Shown: positions 1 through 8,907, numbered from the stretch's first letter. The stretch: DNA of 27,782 nt from Bacteroidota bacterium (GCA_018224345.1 JAGTUW010000318.1:1-27782); one strand, 5' to 3'. Notes: generated by a model from the sequence alone, not told the origin. Made by a program: numbers and translations.

Positions 1-71
1 ATCTGCCGACGAATACTGCGCCCTTCCATGCCGGGCTCCGGGATTCTATTCAGATGTTGCTGTCTTTTTTG

Positions 72-100
72 ATATTACAAATCTCCGCACTGAGAGTCAA
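72..100 (-). promoter_or_regulatory. Candidate leftward promoter with overlapping inverted repeat
   Basis: On the minus strand TTGACT (100-95) and TAATAT (77-72) are separated by exactly 17 bases, a good sigma-70-like layout. The -35 element forms the left arm of an inverted repeat AGTCAA-GTGA-TTGACT (95-110), a possible repressor site. It would drive a gene starting left of or at the window edge (minus-strand ATG at 29-27). The motif match is direct; function is inferred, and the organism may prefer Bacteroidota-type promoters. Confidence 0.35.
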
Positions 101-491
101 GTGATTGACTGTAATAATCGACACAACACAACGTTAACTTTTTGTAAGGTTCAGTATGATTCAGCGTCGCTGTGAGCTCGACAGTCGGACACGATGGAAG
201 ATAAACACATCAATTCCGTGAAAGTTACACATTACGGGTCATTGGCAGAATGAAAATCCACCCCCCAAGCGGGGTTGCATTTCATGAAAAAAACATCCAA
301 ACTGAGTCATCATCATTACGGAATATCGAAAACCCAGATCGTCCTCCGATTGCGAATTGTTTCGCTTGCAGAGTGTGAGAAACCACCCCGCCTCCGCTTC
401 GCTTCGACGGAGCGCGCGAAGGGCCAGAAGGGTTTGTCGCTTGCGGAGTGCGGTTTGCGAAGTGCGGAGTATGAGAGGCAACTCCGCCAAA

Positions 492-540
492 GGAGGGCGG
501 GTTGTCCAACCCGCCAGGCGGACAGGAATGTCCGCCCTCC
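492..540. repeat. REP-like double hairpin
   Basis: Two adjacent perfect hairpins sit one base apart. Bases 496-503 pair with 508-515 around the loop GTCC, and 517-524 pair with 529-536 around the loop GGAA. A third, outer inverted repeat (GGAGGGCGG 492-500 with CCGCCCTCC 532-540) closes both arms into an alternative long stem. The unit is GC-rich, non-coding and 3' of the large minus-strand gene. The architecture resembles paired REP (BIME-like) elements that are mobilised by REP-associated tyrosine transposases, but no transposase is in the window and only one copy is visible, so the repeat status is inferred. Confidence 0.55.
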
Positions 541-732
541 GTTCGCCGAGTCAAAATCCTCTGTGATGACTGTGAAACCTGCCTGCCCCGTCGAGGCGCA
601 GCGAGAAGGACCTTCGGAATCAGCGCAGATGCGCGCCACACGTCTCTACGGTAAGAAGCCTCATGAACTCAGTTCAATTCCTCAAACGCAGCGCCGCGTG
701 GCACTACAGGCGCGGTATGATCGCTCGATACA

Positions 733-3700
733 TTACTTGACGAGTTTCATCGTTTGCATGCGGAGTTGTGTGGGTGTGCGAAGAACGGCAATATACAGAC
801 CGGAAGGCAATCCGTCCGCGAGGAAATGCACACGATACCTGCCGGCGTCCACGTCTCCGTCGACGAGTGTCGCCACGCGGCGCCCGAGTATATCAAGCAC
901 ATACAATTCCGTCCGACCGCGTTCAATGATCTCGTAAGTCAGCGATGTCATGCTGTTGAACGGATTCGGATGATTGGCCTCGAGTGCGATACGGCCAGAG
1001 GCATCGTAGAGTCGGGCACCTCCTTCCAGACAGACATCCATGCGCAATCGCCCGTCGATCCGGGTAATAAACACATCCGGCTGATCCCAGGAAAAATATT
1101 CGATAACCAGTGGGGCCGATTCCTGTGCGCCCAGTGTTGCCATAAATTCCAGTTCTGTGAGTACCTGCATGCTCTCGTTAAAATTTCCCTGCAGCGTAAT
1201 GATGCGTTCCCCACGCTCGATGCGCCCCGCCGGCGTCGCTCCCACAGGCACCAACATGCTTTCGTCGAAACGAATGCGGGCGTCGAAACGGGTGACTCCC
1301 GCAGCGGTGAGATGATCCGAGGAGAGCAGAGTCAGAGGGATACGCAGTACGTCACCGGGCGCCGCCGTGATGTCAGGAAGTGCGACAGTCGTCGTGGCGA
1401 CCAGATCGGGTTCGTAGATAAATGGAGCTGACAGCGCCCCGCAACCATTCCCATCGGTGATACGGACGCGATAGAGAATACCCGGTTCACCGGCGTACTG
1501 CCGACCGGTTGCGCCGGGAATATCCTTGAGCTCACCATCTTCGACGATATACCACTGCCATGAAACGGCAGGTGTCGACTCAAGTAAGTCATCCGGACGT
1601 GTGATGACAGGTGCTGGAGGTAGTGGATGGACGACGATGTCAACCGGACGCGCTTCTGCGAGGCAACCATCGTCATTTCTTACACTCACAGTGTATTGTC
1701 CACTCCGTCGGACAAGTATCGATGACAACGCCTCCCCGCTGTTCCAGGAGTACTCAGCGTAAGTCTCTGTCGTCTGCAGTCGCACACTGTCGCCCTCACA
1801 GAATTCCAAAGGACCGTCGGCAACAATCACCGGCTCGGGCAAGGGCAGGAAGTCGACCTGAAACTCCCGGGATTCGGCTTCACAACCGTCATCCGTCTCT
1901 ACGAGAACGGTGAATATTCCTGGTGCGTCGATTTCAATTGTCGCCGTGCTCGCTCCGTTCGACCAGGTGTACCGCGCATACTGCTCACGCAATCCGAGAA
2001 CGACGCTCTCCCCTTCACAGGCCGGCATCGGCGTCAGAGCAATGATATCGGGTTCAGGGAGTGGGTGCACGCTGACAGAGACAGGGGGAGACGTTCCTTC
2101 ACATCCTATGGAATTCCAGACAGTGACAGTATACTCGCCTGCCTCGGTCACAACGATGGAGGGCGAGGTGTCTCCGTTGGACCATCGATAGGATGCAAAT
2201 CCGGAAGCAGCTTCGAGCCGGACACTCTCTCCCTGACAGAAGATCAGTGGCCCATCCACGGCAATCACCGGTTCGGGATTGGGAAGAACGGTAACGGAAA
2301 TCGTCGTGTCTCCACGGCAACCCGCTGTTCCGAATATCTGCTCGACTTTGATCTGGTATGTGCCGGGACTATCCCAGCGCACAAGAATACTGTGCGTATC
2401 ATGTCCCTCGAGAACAAACCCTCCAAACACTTGCCAGCGGGTCAGAGCACCCGCGATATCATTGACCGTGAACCGCACAGCTTCCCCTTCGCAGACACTC
2501 GCAGGCCCATCGATCACCGGCACGGGTCTGTCCGTCACGATCACAGCAATGGTATCAGGTTCGGCGGGGCAGTTGTCTCCGGTCACCGCTTCGACCCAGT
2601 ACGTACCCTCCGTGTCGACGACAATGCGTCTGCTGGTTTCACCGGTCGACCAACGATAGCTTGCATATCCTCCACCTGCGTCGAGGATTGCGGTCTCACC
2701 TTCACAAAGAACGCTGCTGCCTTCCACGGAGATGTTCACTTTCACGCGCGGCCATACAGTCACCAGCAACGAATCCCGGGCGACACAACCATTTCTGTCA
2801 ACGACAGTCAGTGTGTACCAGGTACTCGTGGTGGGTGAGGCAAGCGGATCGCGGACATCCGTCTCGCTCAAGCCCGACGACGGAGACCATTTCCAGGTAA
2901 AGGGATTCAATCCGCGATGAATACTCCCCTGGAGTTGCACGCTGTCGCCCGGACATATTGCCACATTCCGGCCGGCATCAATTTCCACTTCGGTCACAGT
3001 CACAGTCACGCTGTCCACGGCCACACACCCGAGTCCGTCAGTCACCTGCACGTAATATGTCGTCGTAATCACTGGACTGACCACCGGCGTCGGGATGGTA
3101 TGATCGTCGATACCGGTCTGTGGGGACCACTCATAACGGAGGGGTTGGGAAGCACTTGTGGCGATATCACCGATTCTTACCGAGGAACCACGGCAGATAA
3201 TCCGGTCCGGCCCCCCATCGAGAGTAATACGATTGACGAAGACAGTGATGCTGTCCTCAAGCTCACAACCGCGTGCACTGCGCATGACCACCCGATAGGT
3301 CGTCGTCGTATCCGGAGACGCCACCGGTCGCGCGCTGAATGGATCACTGAGTCCGACAGAAGGTGTCCATTCGTACAGATACGGCAGATCGCCGCCCGTT
3401 GCGTCCCCACCGATGGTCACTTCATCGCCCTTACAGATCGTCACATCCGGACCGACATGAAATTCAATATCCGACACAGTGATCGTTACCGAGTCCTGTA
3501 CGATACAACCGGCATCGGTGACAAGGGTCATCACGTAGGTTGTGGTTGCCGATGGTGACGCGAGGGGTGTTTCCAATGCAGGATCGTTGAGGCCATCCTC
3601 CGGTGTCCATGTCACCGAATACGGCGTCACTGCGCCGATGACCGGAGACCCGATACCGATGATTTCGTTGGGGCAAATGACGGTATCGACGCCGGCGAAG

Positions 3701-5040
3701 ATCTCCGGGAGGATATCGACGAGGACCTCCACACTGTCGGTCACCTCGCAGCCGGTCAGAGAGTCAATCACGGTGAAGACATAGATACGACTGGCTGCGG
3801 GACGGACGCGGAGGTCGAGTTCTTCCGTTCCGTTCTCATCATTCCACTGATAATAAAACTGCCCCGTCCCGCCACTGATCAGTGCGCGCAGTTCCGCTTC
3901 TTCCCCTTCACAGATGAGTTGATCCTCCAGGAGCTGCACTTCGAGCGGTTCAGCGTCAAAGATACGAATCGAGTCACGGACCAGTCCGGTCTGGCAGATA
4001 TCTTCGATATATATAGTGACCGTTTTGATGTTGTTCGGAATTCCGTCATCGAATGCTTCAACAGGAATGACGTACGTTTCCTGACCGGGTTGAAATGTGA
4101 TCAGGGTAGGGATTGCCTGATAGTCCGTGCCGTTGACGGCTGTCCCCATGACATGCAGCTGCACTGTCAATGCCTTGTCAATATTGCCACCCCGGAGGAT
4201 TTCGAAAAGCCCCGGCCAGCATCCCCCCTCGGGGGCATCCCGCACTCCCACGACATTCAACGCATCACCTACATCGAAACTGCCGGCTTTGAGGAAGACA
4301 CCTGAATCATAGAAGGGATCGGCTACATCCGTAATCGCAAGTTTGAGTCTGTACGTCTCGCAGGGTATGACTGCAGCTTTGGCCTTGAGCACGGTTGTAA
4401 AACCGTCGTACTCAATGGTCGTCCCCAGAGCATTATTGATAAAGAATTCGGAATTGGAGAGATGGTTGACGGTATTGATCGCTACCGGTATATCCGTTTC
4501 CGGTATCAATGCAATATTTTCTTTGCCGACGATTCCCGGACCACTGATGAAGAAGGCGAAAACATCATTGTACTCTGACTTGACGTATTCAAGATACTCG
4601 TCGGAGCTGAAGACATATTCGAATGTGACATTGTCCTGATAAGGGACAAAATCAAATTCGAGCACGCAGGCGTCGAACGTTTTGGCGCCGCCGACCAGAT
4701 TTTCCAGATCCGCGTCACCCGCAGCGAGAGAGGCGAAGGTGATATCCTCACGTGAATTGGGTCCGACGGCATATCCAACCCAGCCCGTCGTCATCAACAC
4801 CCCCTCATCTATAGCGATGTTGCTTTTACTCCCGTCGAAATACCCGATGGCCCGCGGGAAACCGGTGTACCGGATATTACTTACCTGTGCCCCGCCACCG
4901 ATGAAGTAATTACGGATGAGCGTCTGCAACGGGATATCCTCACGCACAACGAGCTGCGCCTGCAGATCGTTTACAAACGCCGACGAGCAGAACAGCAGCA
5001 GAAAAAAAATGGAACTGGTCAGGCGGTACTGCTTATGCAT
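733..5040 (-). CDS. Choice-of-anchor L / multi-Ig-like T9SS cargo protein
   Basis: A 1435-residue exported protein, probably a surface adhesin or cell-surface fibre; the exact role is unknown. Residues 1-29 are a signal peptide ending DLQAQ. Residues about 36-257 match the choice-of-anchor L domain (NYFIGGGAQVSN, then YVFSSDEYLEY). About 265-362 look Calx-beta-like. From about 369 come ten Ig/PKD-like modules, each opening with a C-x-G or C-P-N type motif (ICEGEE, ICKGDE, FCEGDS) and carrying Y-x-W and GC motifs. Next is a cohesin-like beta domain, and the last roughly 75 residues are a T9SS type A sorting domain (HPNPFN, LGRRVATLV, GLYIAVLR). The ATG at 5040 is chosen because the signal peptide follows at once; no strong Shine-Dalgarno is seen. 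It stands alone, divergent from the small exported protein at 5285. Confidence 0.9.
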   Translation of the reverse strand: MHKQYRLTSSIFFLLLFCSSAFVNDLQAQLVVREDIPLQTLIRNYFIGGGAQVSNIRYTGFPRAIGYFDGSKSNIAIDEGVLMTTGWVGYAVGPNSREDITFASLAAGDADLENLVGGAKTFDACVLEFDFVPYQDNVTFEYVFSSDEYLEYVKSEYNDVFAFFISGPGIVGKENIALIPETDIPVAINTVNHLSNSEFFINNALGTTIEYDGFTTVLKAKAAVIPCETYRLKLAITDVADPFYDSGVFLKAGSFDVGDALNVVGVRDAPEGGCWPGLFEILRGGNIDKALTVQLHVMGTAVNGTDYQAIPTLITFQPGQETYVIPVEAFDDGIPNNIKTVTIYIEDICQTGLVRDSIRIFDAEPLEVQLLEDQLICEGEEAELRALISGGTGQFYYQWNDENGTEELDLRVRPAASRIYVFTVIDSLTGCEVTDSVEVLVDILPEIFAGVDTVICPNEIIGIGSPVIGAVTPYSVTWTPEDGLNDPALETPLASPSATTTYVMTLVTDAGCIVQDSVTITVSDIEFHVGPDVTICKGDEVTIGGDATGGDLPYLYEWTPSVGLSDPFSARPVASPDTTTTYRVVMRSARGCELEDSITVFVNRITLDGGPDRIICRGSSVRIGDIATSASQPLRYEWSPQTGIDDHTIPTPVVSPVITTTYYVQVTDGLGCVAVDSVTVTVTEVEIDAGRNVAICPGDSVQLQGSIHRGLNPFTWKWSPSSGLSETDVRDPLASPTTSTWYTLTVVDRNGCVARDSLLVTVWPRVKVNISVEGSSVLCEGETAILDAGGGYASYRWSTGETSRRIVVDTEGTYWVEAVTGDNCPAEPDTIAVIVTDRPVPVIDGPASVCEGEAVRFTVNDIAGALTRWQVFGGFVLEGHDTHSILVRWDSPGTYQIKVEQIFGTAGCRGDTTISVTVLPNPEPVIAVDGPLIFCQGESVRLEAASGFASYRWSNGDTSPSIVVTEAGEYTVTVWNSIGCEGTSPPVSVSVHPLPEPDIIALTPMPACEGESVVLGLREQYARYTWSNGASTATIEIDAPGIFTVLVETDDGCEAESREFQVDFLPLPEPVIVADGPLEFCEGDSVRLQTTETYAEYSWNSGEALSSILVRRSGQYTVSVRNDDGCLAEARPVDIVVHPLPPAPVITRPDDLLESTPAVSWQWYIVEDGELKDIPGATGRQYAGEPGILYRVRITDGNGCGALSAPFIYEPDLVATTTVALPDITAAPGDVLRIPLTLLSSDHLTAAGVTRFDARIRFDESMLVPVGATPAGRIERGERIITLQGNFNESMQVLTELEFMATLGAQESAPLVIEYFSWDQPDVFITRIDGRLRMDVCLEGGARLYDASGRIALEANHPNPFNSMTSLTYEIIERGRTELYVLDILGRRVATLVDGDVDAGRYRVHFLADGLPSGLYIAVLRTPTQLRMQTMKLVK

Positions 5041-5168
5041 AACTTGCTTCTACACAATCAAACATGGCTGGGCGATGGTCCGAAAGATCATCAATACGGT
5101 ATAGATACTGAATTTGTTACAGAGAAGCACCATACTTCTCCGTCACAAGAAAAAAAATCTTGAACGCA

Positions 5169-5197
5169 TTGTCTTACGGCCGTGTGAAAAAAATTTG
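5169..5197 (+). promoter_or_regulatory. Candidate Bacteroidota-type promoter
   Basis: TTG (5169-5171), an 18-base spacer, then AAAATTTG (5190-5197), one base off the TAnnTTTG consensus. It points at the small exported-protein gene starting at 5285, leaving a leader of about 80 bases. The fit is moderate. Confidence 0.35.
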
Positions 5198-5284
5198 TCT
5201 GCTGTGCAACCTCGGCGACAATGCAGCGTACACCGGGGTATTACAAGTCAACTACGAATTTTCAACCCCATTGAGGAGACCGCA

Positions 5285-5746
5285 ATGAAAACACTCTCGT
5301 ACGCCCTGATGCTCATGATCACAATGACTGCGTTTCCGGTGTTGCTGTCTGCCGAAACTGCACATCCCCCACTTTCCCGGGAACGTCAGGATTTCATCAA
5401 GACAAATCTGCTTGCGGGACTGGAGCATTCTTCGACCGAAGTGCGCGCCCAGTATGTGCAGCTCATCATCGAACTCAAGCGTGCATATCCGCAATATGAT
5501 TTCGATTATGCCATCATTCCGCTGATGAGCACACTCAAGAACGAAGAGAATTGTGGCATGCGCATTCTTGCCGCCCTAGCACTCTATGAATTCCCGCATT
5601 CGAGAAAGGGACGCTTCGCAATCGAACAAACCGCGAGACATTGTGATTCGCAACGACTCGCCCGTCATTGCACAACACTGCTGCGGAAATGGAATGACCG
5701 TGAGGAGCACCCAGCGTACACCGCGCAGGTAGTGTTTCCATTCTGA
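5285..5746 (+). CDS. Small exported helical protein, unknown function
   Basis: A 153-residue protein that I do not recognise as a named family. The start at 5285 is preferred over an upstream in-frame ATG (5114) because TTGAGGAG lies at proper distance and a signal peptide follows directly (MKTLSYALMLMITMTAFPVL, cleavage near LLSAETA). The mature part is mostly amphipathic helix: STEVRAQYVQLIIELKRAYP and RILAALALYEF look like HEAT-repeat-style paired helices, and FDYAIIPLMSTLKNE suggests another turn. Such small secreted HEAT-like proteins often act as periplasmic binding partners, but that is only suggestive. It is monocistronic, with a divergent large T9SS cargo upstream and a strong terminator downstream. 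Confidence 0.75.
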   Translation: MKTLSYALMLMITMTAFPVLLSAETAHPPLSRERQDFIKTNLLAGLEHSSTEVRAQYVQLIIELKRAYPQYDFDYAIIPLMSTLKNEENCGMRILAALALYEFPHSRKGRFAIEQTARHCDSQRLARHCTTLLRKWNDREEHPAYTAQVVFPF

Positions 5747-5810
5747 TTCGGTATGCTTATCCGCATGCGCGAACTGGCGAAACACCACTATCAACACCGG
5801 AGAAACCGGC

Positions 5811-5843
5811 GAGGCCATCCTGAAACGGACGGCCTCTTTTTTT
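5811..5843 (+). terminator. Rho-independent terminator
   Basis: GAGGCC (5811-5816) pairs with GGCCTC (5831-5836); inside, TCC pairs with GGA around a short loop. Seven Ts follow at once (5837-5843). It ends the transcript of the small exported-protein gene (stop at 5746). Confidence 0.85.
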
Positions 5844-5898
5844 CATGACGCATGATGCGTATCCAGGGTCCGGCACATCGTACCAAAGGCCGCTATAC

Positions 5899-6501
5899 TC
5901 AGGCGATGCGTTGTGCATCATGATCAATCATACCGAGTAAGCCGAGCAGGTTCCTCAGCATCAGCGCTGTGGCCCCCCAGATCGTCTCCCCTTCCCAGGA
6001 ATAGAAGAATACCTCACGATCGACACCCTGATGACGAAGGGTTTGCCGAACAACATTTTCTTCATCCGCAAAAAAGGAAAGCGGGACCGTAAATATGCGT
6101 GCCACTTCGACAGGATTAGGCGTCAGTGTCCCCGGATCATTGATCAATCCGACGACGGGTGAGATCATGAAACCGGATGGTGTCCAGATATCGTCGTGAC
6201 AACCGAGGATGTCCACCCTGGATGGCTGTAAGCCGATTTCCTCTTCCGCCTCCCGTAACGCGGCGTGCAGACAGTCTTCCCCCTCGTCAATACTTCCACC
6301 GGGGAAGGCGATCTGTCCACGATGATGTGGCAAGGCGTGATCTCGCCGAGTCAGGAGGACATCCCAGTCCCGTTCCGCCGGCAGGAGCGGGATGAGCACG
6401 GCAGCGCGACGGTATCCCTCCTTCCTCCTGCGATGAGGAGTCACCCCTGCAATCCGCTTCCGGATCAGATCGGCGGAAGGAGCCGGAGAACAACCGATCA
6501 T
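5899..6501 (-). CDS. Nudix hydrolase, CoA pyrophosphatase type
   Basis: A 200-residue Nudix protein of the NudL/YeaB (CoA diphosphatase) type. The Nudix box GX5EX7REUXEEXGU is complete: G69, E75, R83-E84, E87-E88, G90-L91. Just before it, LLTRRDHALPHHRGQIAFPGG (about 49-69) matches the UPF0035 signature that marks CoA-cleaving members. The expected reaction splits CoA, or a related nucleotide, into 4'-phosphopantetheine and 3',5'-ADP in the cytosol. The ATG overlaps the nadC stop as ATGA (6498-6501), so translation is probably coupled. It is the last gene of a five-gene minus-strand operon. Substrate is inferred from the signature; an NAD-linked or other nucleotide substrate is possible given nadC next door. 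Confidence 0.88.
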   Translation of the reverse strand: MIGCSPAPSADLIRKRIAGVTPHRRRKEGYRRAAVLIPLLPAERDWDVLLTRRDHALPHHRGQIAFPGGSIDEGEDCLHAALREAEEEIGLQPSRVDILGCHDDIWTPSGFMISPVVGLINDPGTLTPNPVEVARIFTVPLSFFADEENVVRQTLRHQGVDREVFFYSWEGETIWGATALMLRNLLGLLGMIDHDAQRIA

Positions 6502-7373
6502 ACCTCGTCGGCCCGGATATTGAATGAGATATCGAGTGCCCGGACCGAATGCGTCAATGCACCGACAGAAATCATATGCACACCGGTTTCCGCAATGGCA
6601 CGGACACTCTGTTCCCCGACATTGCCCGATGCCTCGATACGGATGTCCGGTCTGCGCGAGCGGATAAGTTTTACAGCGGTCGCCATTTCATCGATGGAAA
6701 AATTGTCCAGCATGATGATATCGACTCCCTGGCATGAGAGGGCTTCAATGACGAGATTCAGATCCGTGACTTCGACTTCAACGTTCATGCGGTTGTCCGG
6801 CGAAAGCCTGCTCGTGACAAGTTCGACCGCTGCAGTGAGTCCGCCCGCAGCTGCTATATGATTATCCTTGATCAGGACCATATCATCGAGGCCGAAACGA
6901 TGATTGCTGCCACGTCCGTGATGAACAGCAAGTTTGTCGAAAACGCGTAGACCCGGAACGGTTTTCCTCGTGTCGAGAATATGCACATCCGTCCCTTCCA
7001 CAAGTTTGACGAAAGATGCGGTTGAAGTTGCGATCCCTGACATGCGCTGAAGAAAATTCAGTGCGACGCGTTCGGCGGTCAGCATCGAAGCGACTTTTCC
7101 CCGCACGACGGCAATGTCACTGCCACGGAGCACGGGCATGCCGTCGGAATATGTTGCATCGATCCGCAGGTCAGCATCGACAAGTTGAAACACCGTTGCT
7201 GCGACTTCCATGCCCGAAAGCACCCCATTGGCTTTCGAAGTGAAGACACCCTGCCCCTGCAAATCAGTGGGCACGGTACATTGAGTCGTGATATCTCCGG
7301 TTCCGATATCCTCGCGTAACGCCATTTCGATGCGTTGCAGCATAGCGCTGTCATGAAGTGTGGAGAGTTTCAT
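6498..7373 (-). CDS. nadC: Nicotinate-nucleotide pyrophosphorylase (carboxylating)
   Basis: A 291-residue quinolinate phosphoribosyltransferase, which converts quinolinate and PRPP to nicotinate mononucleotide, CO2 and pyrophosphate in de novo NAD synthesis. Family signatures are in order: EDIGTGDIT (21-29), ERVALNFLQRMSGIAT (101-116), DTRKT-PGLR (134-143), HHGRGSNHRFGLDDMVLIKDNH (151-172), EVEV (199-202), DNF (223-225), EASGN (247-251) and VGALTHS (270-276). Length is normal for the family. The start overlaps the stop of the upstream gamma-carbonic-anhydrase-like gene as ATGA (7370-7373). nadA and nadB are not in the window, so the pathway must be completed elsewhere. Confidence 0.97.
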   Translation of the reverse strand: MKLSTLHDSAMLQRIEMALREDIGTGDITTQCTVPTDLQGQGVFTSKANGVLSGMEVAATVFQLVDADLRIDATYSDGMPVLRGSDIAVVRGKVASMLTAERVALNFLQRMSGIATSTASFVKLVEGTDVHILDTRKTVPGLRVFDKLAVHHGRGSNHRFGLDDMVLIKDNHIAAAGGLTAAVELVTSRLSPDNRMNVEVEVTDLNLVIEALSCQGVDIIMLDNFSIDEMATAVKLIRSRRPDIRIEASGNVGEQSVRAIAETGVHMISVGALTHSVRALDISFNIRADEV

Positions 7374-7942
7374 ATTCGTCCTGTCCGCCTGTATTCGAGA
7401 TAGGAATGAAAATCCATGCCACGCTCGAGGTCGCGGTGAACGCGGTATTCCCGAACATAATGGAGATAATTGACAGCGGAGTTGCGCAGACGCGCCCGTT
7501 CTTCTTCACTGAGTTCACGCTGTATTTTTGCAGGGACGCCGGCGACGAGCGAGCCAGGTGGTACGTCGAACCCCTCCCGCACGACGGCACCTGCCGCCAC
7601 GAGAGATTCACTGCCAATGCGCGCGTTGTCGAGTACTTTGGCTCCCATCCCGATCAGACAGGCATCCTCGACGGTACAGGCGTGGAGAATTGCGCCGTGT
7701 CCGACCGTAACATCGTCCCCGATGATGAGAGGATATTTTTTCCAGGTCTCATGCAATGTGCAGTTGTCCTGGATGTTGCTTCGTGCCCCGATGGTTACAC
7801 GGTTGACATCACCCCGGATAACCGTTCCGAACCAGATATTTGCGTCCTCGGCAATATGCACGTCACCAATTATGGTCACATCGTCGGTCATGAAGACCGT
7901 GGGGTGGATGTCCGGATATTTCCCCTGATATGGATAGATCAT
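7370..7942 (-). CDS. Gamma-carbonic-anhydrase-like left-handed beta-helix protein
   Basis: A 190-residue hexapeptide-repeat protein of the YrdA/PaaY/gamma-carbonic-anhydrase family. Hexad repeats of the I-G-D/A-x-V type run from about residue 15 to 120 (VTIIGDVHIAEDANIWFGTV, then IGDDVTVGHGAILHACTVED). The three expected metal-binding histidines are present: H64 in CTLHET, H82 in VGHGA and H87 in LHAC. The C-terminal helix (about 141-185) is typical. Such proteins are trimeric metalloenzymes; many family members outside archaea show weak or no carbonic anhydrase activity, so the reaction is uncertain. It sits 25 bases downstream of the DUF3108 gene and overlaps nadC by four bases. Confidence 0.9.
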   Translation of the reverse strand: MIYPYQGKYPDIHPTVFMTDDVTIIGDVHIAEDANIWFGTVIRGDVNRVTIGARSNIQDNCTLHETWKKYPLIIGDDVTVGHGAILHACTVEDACLIGMGAKVLDNARIGSESLVAAGAVVREGFDVPPGSLVAGVPAKIQRELSEEERARLRNSAVNYLHYVREYRVHRDLERGMDFHSYLEYRRTGRI

Positions 7943-7967
7943 GACAGTCCTCGAAAGGTAAAGAACA

Positions 7968-8897
7968 TCAGTGTTGTGGCGGACGCCAACCCCGGCGTTT
8001 CCACTTAATCAACTCGATTTTGACACTGCCGATCAGCACATGCATCTTCGCCCGAATCGGGATAGCTGCCGAATCATCGCTGAACCACCCCTCAAAGGCG
8101 CCGGTCAATCCGAAAATGCCGGTAAACCCGGTCTCCCCTTCCAACTTTCGACAATGCACGCGATAATCCGCAGCATCGATACTGACCCGCTCGTTTGCGA
8201 CGCCGAAGCGGATCGACGTGGTGGCTTTGTCACGATACATCAGTACGGGAATATCCCGCGACCGGTTGCTGTGTGAAAATGCGCGCGCATAATAAAACAG
8301 TGAGAGTCCGTCCTGCCACCGCTGTCCGTCGAGTGTGAGAGTATCATGTTTCTCCCATGACGGATGCCTCTCCACTGTCTCATGGACATAGACTCTGTCC
8401 TTATCCGTTGCGTAGACATACTCGATATACTTGTAGACTCCGTGGGAGGAGAGATATTCCTTGTTGGTAAATGAAACGGAAGAGAGTGACTCGCCGATCA
8501 CGCTGCGATACAGTGTATTCAATGTCACAAACGGTACGCCCTTGTATGTGCGTACAAGTCCCTCGACCTTGATCCGCAGTCCTTGATCACCCGGCGTGAC
8601 GGAGACGATACGCGTGGAGATGGAACCGAGTTTGATACCGAGATAGCTGACTTCATACAATAATTCCTCGCGCTCCTGAAACACATCGAAGTTCGGCGAC
8701 ACCGTGGTCAACGATGCATCTTTGGCGGCACCATCGAAATCGGATCGCACGGTGGTAGTGAACTGTTGCGACCACAACGGTGAGATCGAAGCGATCAGGA
8801 GTGTTGTGGTGAAAAGCAGCAACGCATGGAGGGCGCTGAAATGACGGACGTGGTTTCTGTCGAAACCACGTCTGCCGCTGTATCTTTTGTTAATCAC
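7968..8897 (-). CDS. DUF3108 domain-containing exported protein
   Basis: About 309 residues. After a basic N-terminus a hydrophobic export segment (ALLLFTTTLLIASISPLWSQ) leads to a body with the pattern of DUF3108: EELLYEVSYLGIKLGSISTR near the start of the domain, and TLTLDGQRWQDGLSLFYYAR in the middle. DUF3108 proteins are periplasmic or outer-membrane-associated beta-rich proteins of unknown function. No ATG is available upstream of the signal segment. I chose the GTG at 8897, which follows AGGGAAAC and lies ten bases after the protease stop; a TTG at 8924, overlapping that gene by 17 bases, is the alternative. It is the second gene of the minus-strand operon. Confidence 0.82.
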   Translation of the reverse strand: MINKRYSGRRGFDRNHVRHFSALHALLLFTTTLLIASISPLWSQQFTTTVRSDFDGAAKDASLTTVSPNFDVFQEREELLYEVSYLGIKLGSISTRIVSVTPGDQGLRIKVEGLVRTYKGVPFVTLNTLYRSVIGESLSSVSFTNKEYLSSHGVYKYIEYVYATDKDRVYVHETVERHPSWEKHDTLTLDGQRWQDGLSLFYYARAFSHSNRSRDIPVLMYRDKATTSIRFGVANERVSIDAADYRVHCRKLEGETGFTGIFGLTGAFEGWFSDDSAAIPIRAKMHVLIGSVKIELIKWKRRGWRPPQH

Positions 8898-8907
8898 GTT
8901 TCCCTGC

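Larger units (their letters stand above)
1..732. other. Gene-poor region at left edge
   Basis: I see no convincing gene here. Several overlapping frames are open between about 240 and 940 on both strands, but this follows from low stop density in a GC-rich, repeat-like stretch: none has a recognisable domain, and the longest plus-strand frame runs into the 3' end of the next gene in antisense. From about 360 to 480 the DNA carries degenerate short words resembling 'ttgcggagtgcgg', then a double-hairpin element (492-540). Bases 1-240 are AT-richer and look like a promoter region for a leftward gene. A minus-strand ATG at 29-27 would leave nine codons inside the window, too few to call a gene. 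Confidence 0.6.

Noticed and set aside
244..286. Imperfect hairpin followed by a run of A on the plus strand, considered as a terminator
   Set aside because: Several mismatches in the stem, and no T-run on the 3' side of either strand.
275..937. Long open frame on the plus strand in the left region
   Set aside because: No domain, no signal, low-complexity Arg/Pro-rich product. It overlaps other open frames on both strands and the 3' end of the 1435-residue gene in antisense; the openness follows base composition and short repeats.
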